Positions 63,033 to 64,000 of a DNA stretch of 64,000 nucleotides are shown one piece after another. This DNA is from Ectopseudomonas mendocina (GTDB lineage: Bacteria; Pseudomonadota; Gammaproteobacteria; Pseudomonadales; Pseudomonadaceae): positions 124,001 to 188,000 of the forward strand of contig NZ_SCFY01000006.1 in NCBI RefSeq assembly GCF_007049795.1, read 5' to 3'. The position numbers and the translations under genes were made by a program. The notes beneath the pieces are model-generated. The model was given only the letters and a program-made list of their open reading frames with translations, was not told the origin of the DNA and did not search any database. Positions within the stretch are counted from its first letter, which is position 1, and the number at the start of each line of letters is the position of its first letter.

Positions 63033-63943
63033 TCGCCCTGCTTCTTGAACACGTAGAACAGATTCGGCTCGCTGATCAGGTACAGGTTGCCATCGTCGTC
63101 CGTTGCCACGCCCTCGGCCTGCGGCACACTGCGCTGCAGGCCATGTTGCCCACGCAGCAGCGACAGGGTGCTGACAGGCTTGCCGTCGGCGTTCAGCTCG
63201 ATCACCAAGCGTGATTCGTCCGACAGCGCCAGCATGTGGCCCGTTGCCGCATCGAAATCAAGGCTGGAAAGATCGCGCACGAACAAGCGGGCATCACGCT
63301 TCGGGTCGGTATTGACCTGCAGCGCCAACGGCTTGCTCTCATCGACGTGGGGGAAACCAAGCACCTCGAAGATACGTACCGGATCGCGCTCCTTGGCCAC
63401 CAGCAGACGCTGATTCTTCGCATCGTAGGCCAACCCCTCGAAGCCCTTGTTGCCATTGAGGCCGATACCCAGAGATAGCTGCTGGAAGTCGGCGGCATTC
63501 AGCACACGACTGTTATCGTCGATACGCACCTTGACCAGGCGCTGCTCGCGCTCATCGGCAATCACGTAGACACCGGGGGCGATGTATTCGATAGCTTCGG
63601 GGTCGCCGAATCCTTCCAGATCGATGGTGCGTTTGAGCTCACCCTGCAGACTCAGCTCGATCACCTTGGCCGGCTTGTTGGTGACGCTGAACAGACTGCG
63701 TCGATCTGGATCGTAAGTCAGTGCCGAGACGTCACGGATGCCTTCAATCGGCTTGGCGTCGATCACCACGCGATAGTCGCCCAGCCACAATGAGTGCTCG
63801 CGCCACTGCGCACTGTGCTGCCATTCCTCAACGACAAACCAGGCTCGTTCGAACAGGCGATACTGTTGAGCCAGAACGGCGCCGACCAGAAGCAGGAATA
63901 ACGACAGATAGAGCCAGGGGTTGAAGGTCAGCAGGCGGCGCAT
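63029..63943 (-). CDS. SdiA-regulated-domain (YjiK-like) protein
   Basis: A 304-residue protein with an N-terminal hydrophobic anchor or signal (about 9-25) and a beta-propeller-like domain with repeated LTYDPDRRSLFSVTN / GLAYDAKNQRLLVAKE / VATDDDGNLYLISE blocks. It resembles SdiA-regulated proteins of unknown function. ATG 63943 was preferred to an in-frame GTG seven codons earlier. Confidence 0.83.
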   Translation of the reverse strand: MRRLLTFNPWLYLSLFLLLVGAVLAQQYRLFERAWFVVEEWQHSAQWREHSLWLGDYRVVIDAKPIEGIRDVSALTYDPDRRSLFSVTNKPAKVIELSLQGELKRTIDLEGFGDPEAIEYIAPGVYVIADEREQRLVKVRIDDNSRVLNAADFQQLSLGIGLNGNKGFEGLAYDAKNQRLLVAKERDPVRIFEVLGFPHVDESKPLALQVNTDPKRDARLFVRDLSSLDFDAATGHMLALSDESRLVIELNADGKPVSTLSLLRGQHGLQRSVPQAEGVATDDDGNLYLISEPNLFYVFKKQGD

Positions 63944-63966
63944 GATGGTTTCTCTGACTACCACGT

Positions 63967-63995
63967 AAAAAACCGCCGCACGGAGAGTGCGGCGG
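63967..63995 (-). terminator. Terminator of a minus-strand gene beyond the window
   Basis: CCGCCGCAC and GTGCGGCGG are perfect 9-bp arms with a 5-nt loop. Read on the minus strand, the stem is followed by six T residues. Confidence 0.8.
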
Positions 63996-64000
63996 GCGTG

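Overview
The window reads as a GC-rich gammaproteobacterial chromosome, almost certainly a Pseudomonas. The basis is gene content and order. Runs such as trmB-thiG-thiS, rpoH-ftsX-ftsE-ftsY, the paired M16 peptidases with rsmD, the TetR/aldehyde dehydrogenase/GMC cluster, coaD-ferredoxin-ggt, lgt-thyA, rppH-ptsP and ilvA-rpiA follow the order I recall around PA0328-PA0386 of P. aeruginosa PAO1. Dispersed Pseudomonas-type REP palindromes support this. The species cannot be fixed from the sequence; the mendocina/oleovorans side of the genus is a guess. Nearly all of the window is chromosomal core. No tRNA, rRNA, CRISPR array, integrase, transposase or phage gene was seen, and no gene-free stretch exceeds about 300 bases.

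Layout. 0-5 kb: end of hemW, a DUF3392 membrane protein, a DUF1329 exported protein, trmB and the thiamine genes thiS-thiG. 5-14 kb: mtgA, the heat-shock sigma factor rpoH, the division/secretion operon ftsY-ftsE-ftsX, a divergent active/inactive M16 peptidase pair and rsmD. 14-21 kb: a YheT-like hydrolase and a lao-type long-chain alcohol/aldehyde oxidation cluster (TetR repressor, aldehyde dehydrogenase, Tat-lipoprotein, GMC dehydrogenase) with a readable promoter and operator, then coaD. 21-30 kb: ferredoxin, gamma-glutamyltranspeptidase, Na/Pi cotransporter, acyltransferase, mutM, an HDOD protein and rlmI. 30-34.4 kb: a polyamine-type ABC transporter operon behind a candidate sigma-54 promoter. 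34.6-36.5 kb: ilvD.

36.6-40.6 kb holds the one clearly accessory gene. It encodes a 1340-residue protein with a P-loop STAND/NACHT-like NTPase at its N-terminus, a long helical middle without recognisable repeats, and a C-terminal PD-(D/E)xK nuclease-like domain. It is more AT-rich than its neighbours and sits alone between two housekeeping genes. It is the best candidate here for an undescribed, probably anti-phage, system.

40.7-57.3 kb is core again: a YfcE-like phosphodiesterase, gloA, a YitT-family protein, folA, glpQ, a DUF2868/DUF3482-GTPase pair, thyA-lgt, a TauE/SafE permease, an NRDE protein, rppH-ptsP, a HAD phosphatase, ilvA and rpiA. 57.5-64 kb carries an AaaA-like M28 aminopeptidase autotransporter with a possible ArgR/sigma-54 control region. 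It also carries a cadmium/zinc/lead module: cadA, a DUF3703 gene and divergent cadR with a clear MerR-type operator. The window ends with a YegP-like and an SdiA-regulated-like gene.

Repeats are numerous for core DNA: REP-like elements, a CCCTCTCCC hairpin family at two loci (one inside the ABC operon), a 124-bp palindromic MITE-like element before the GMC gene, and a 22-bp perfect stem after ilvA.
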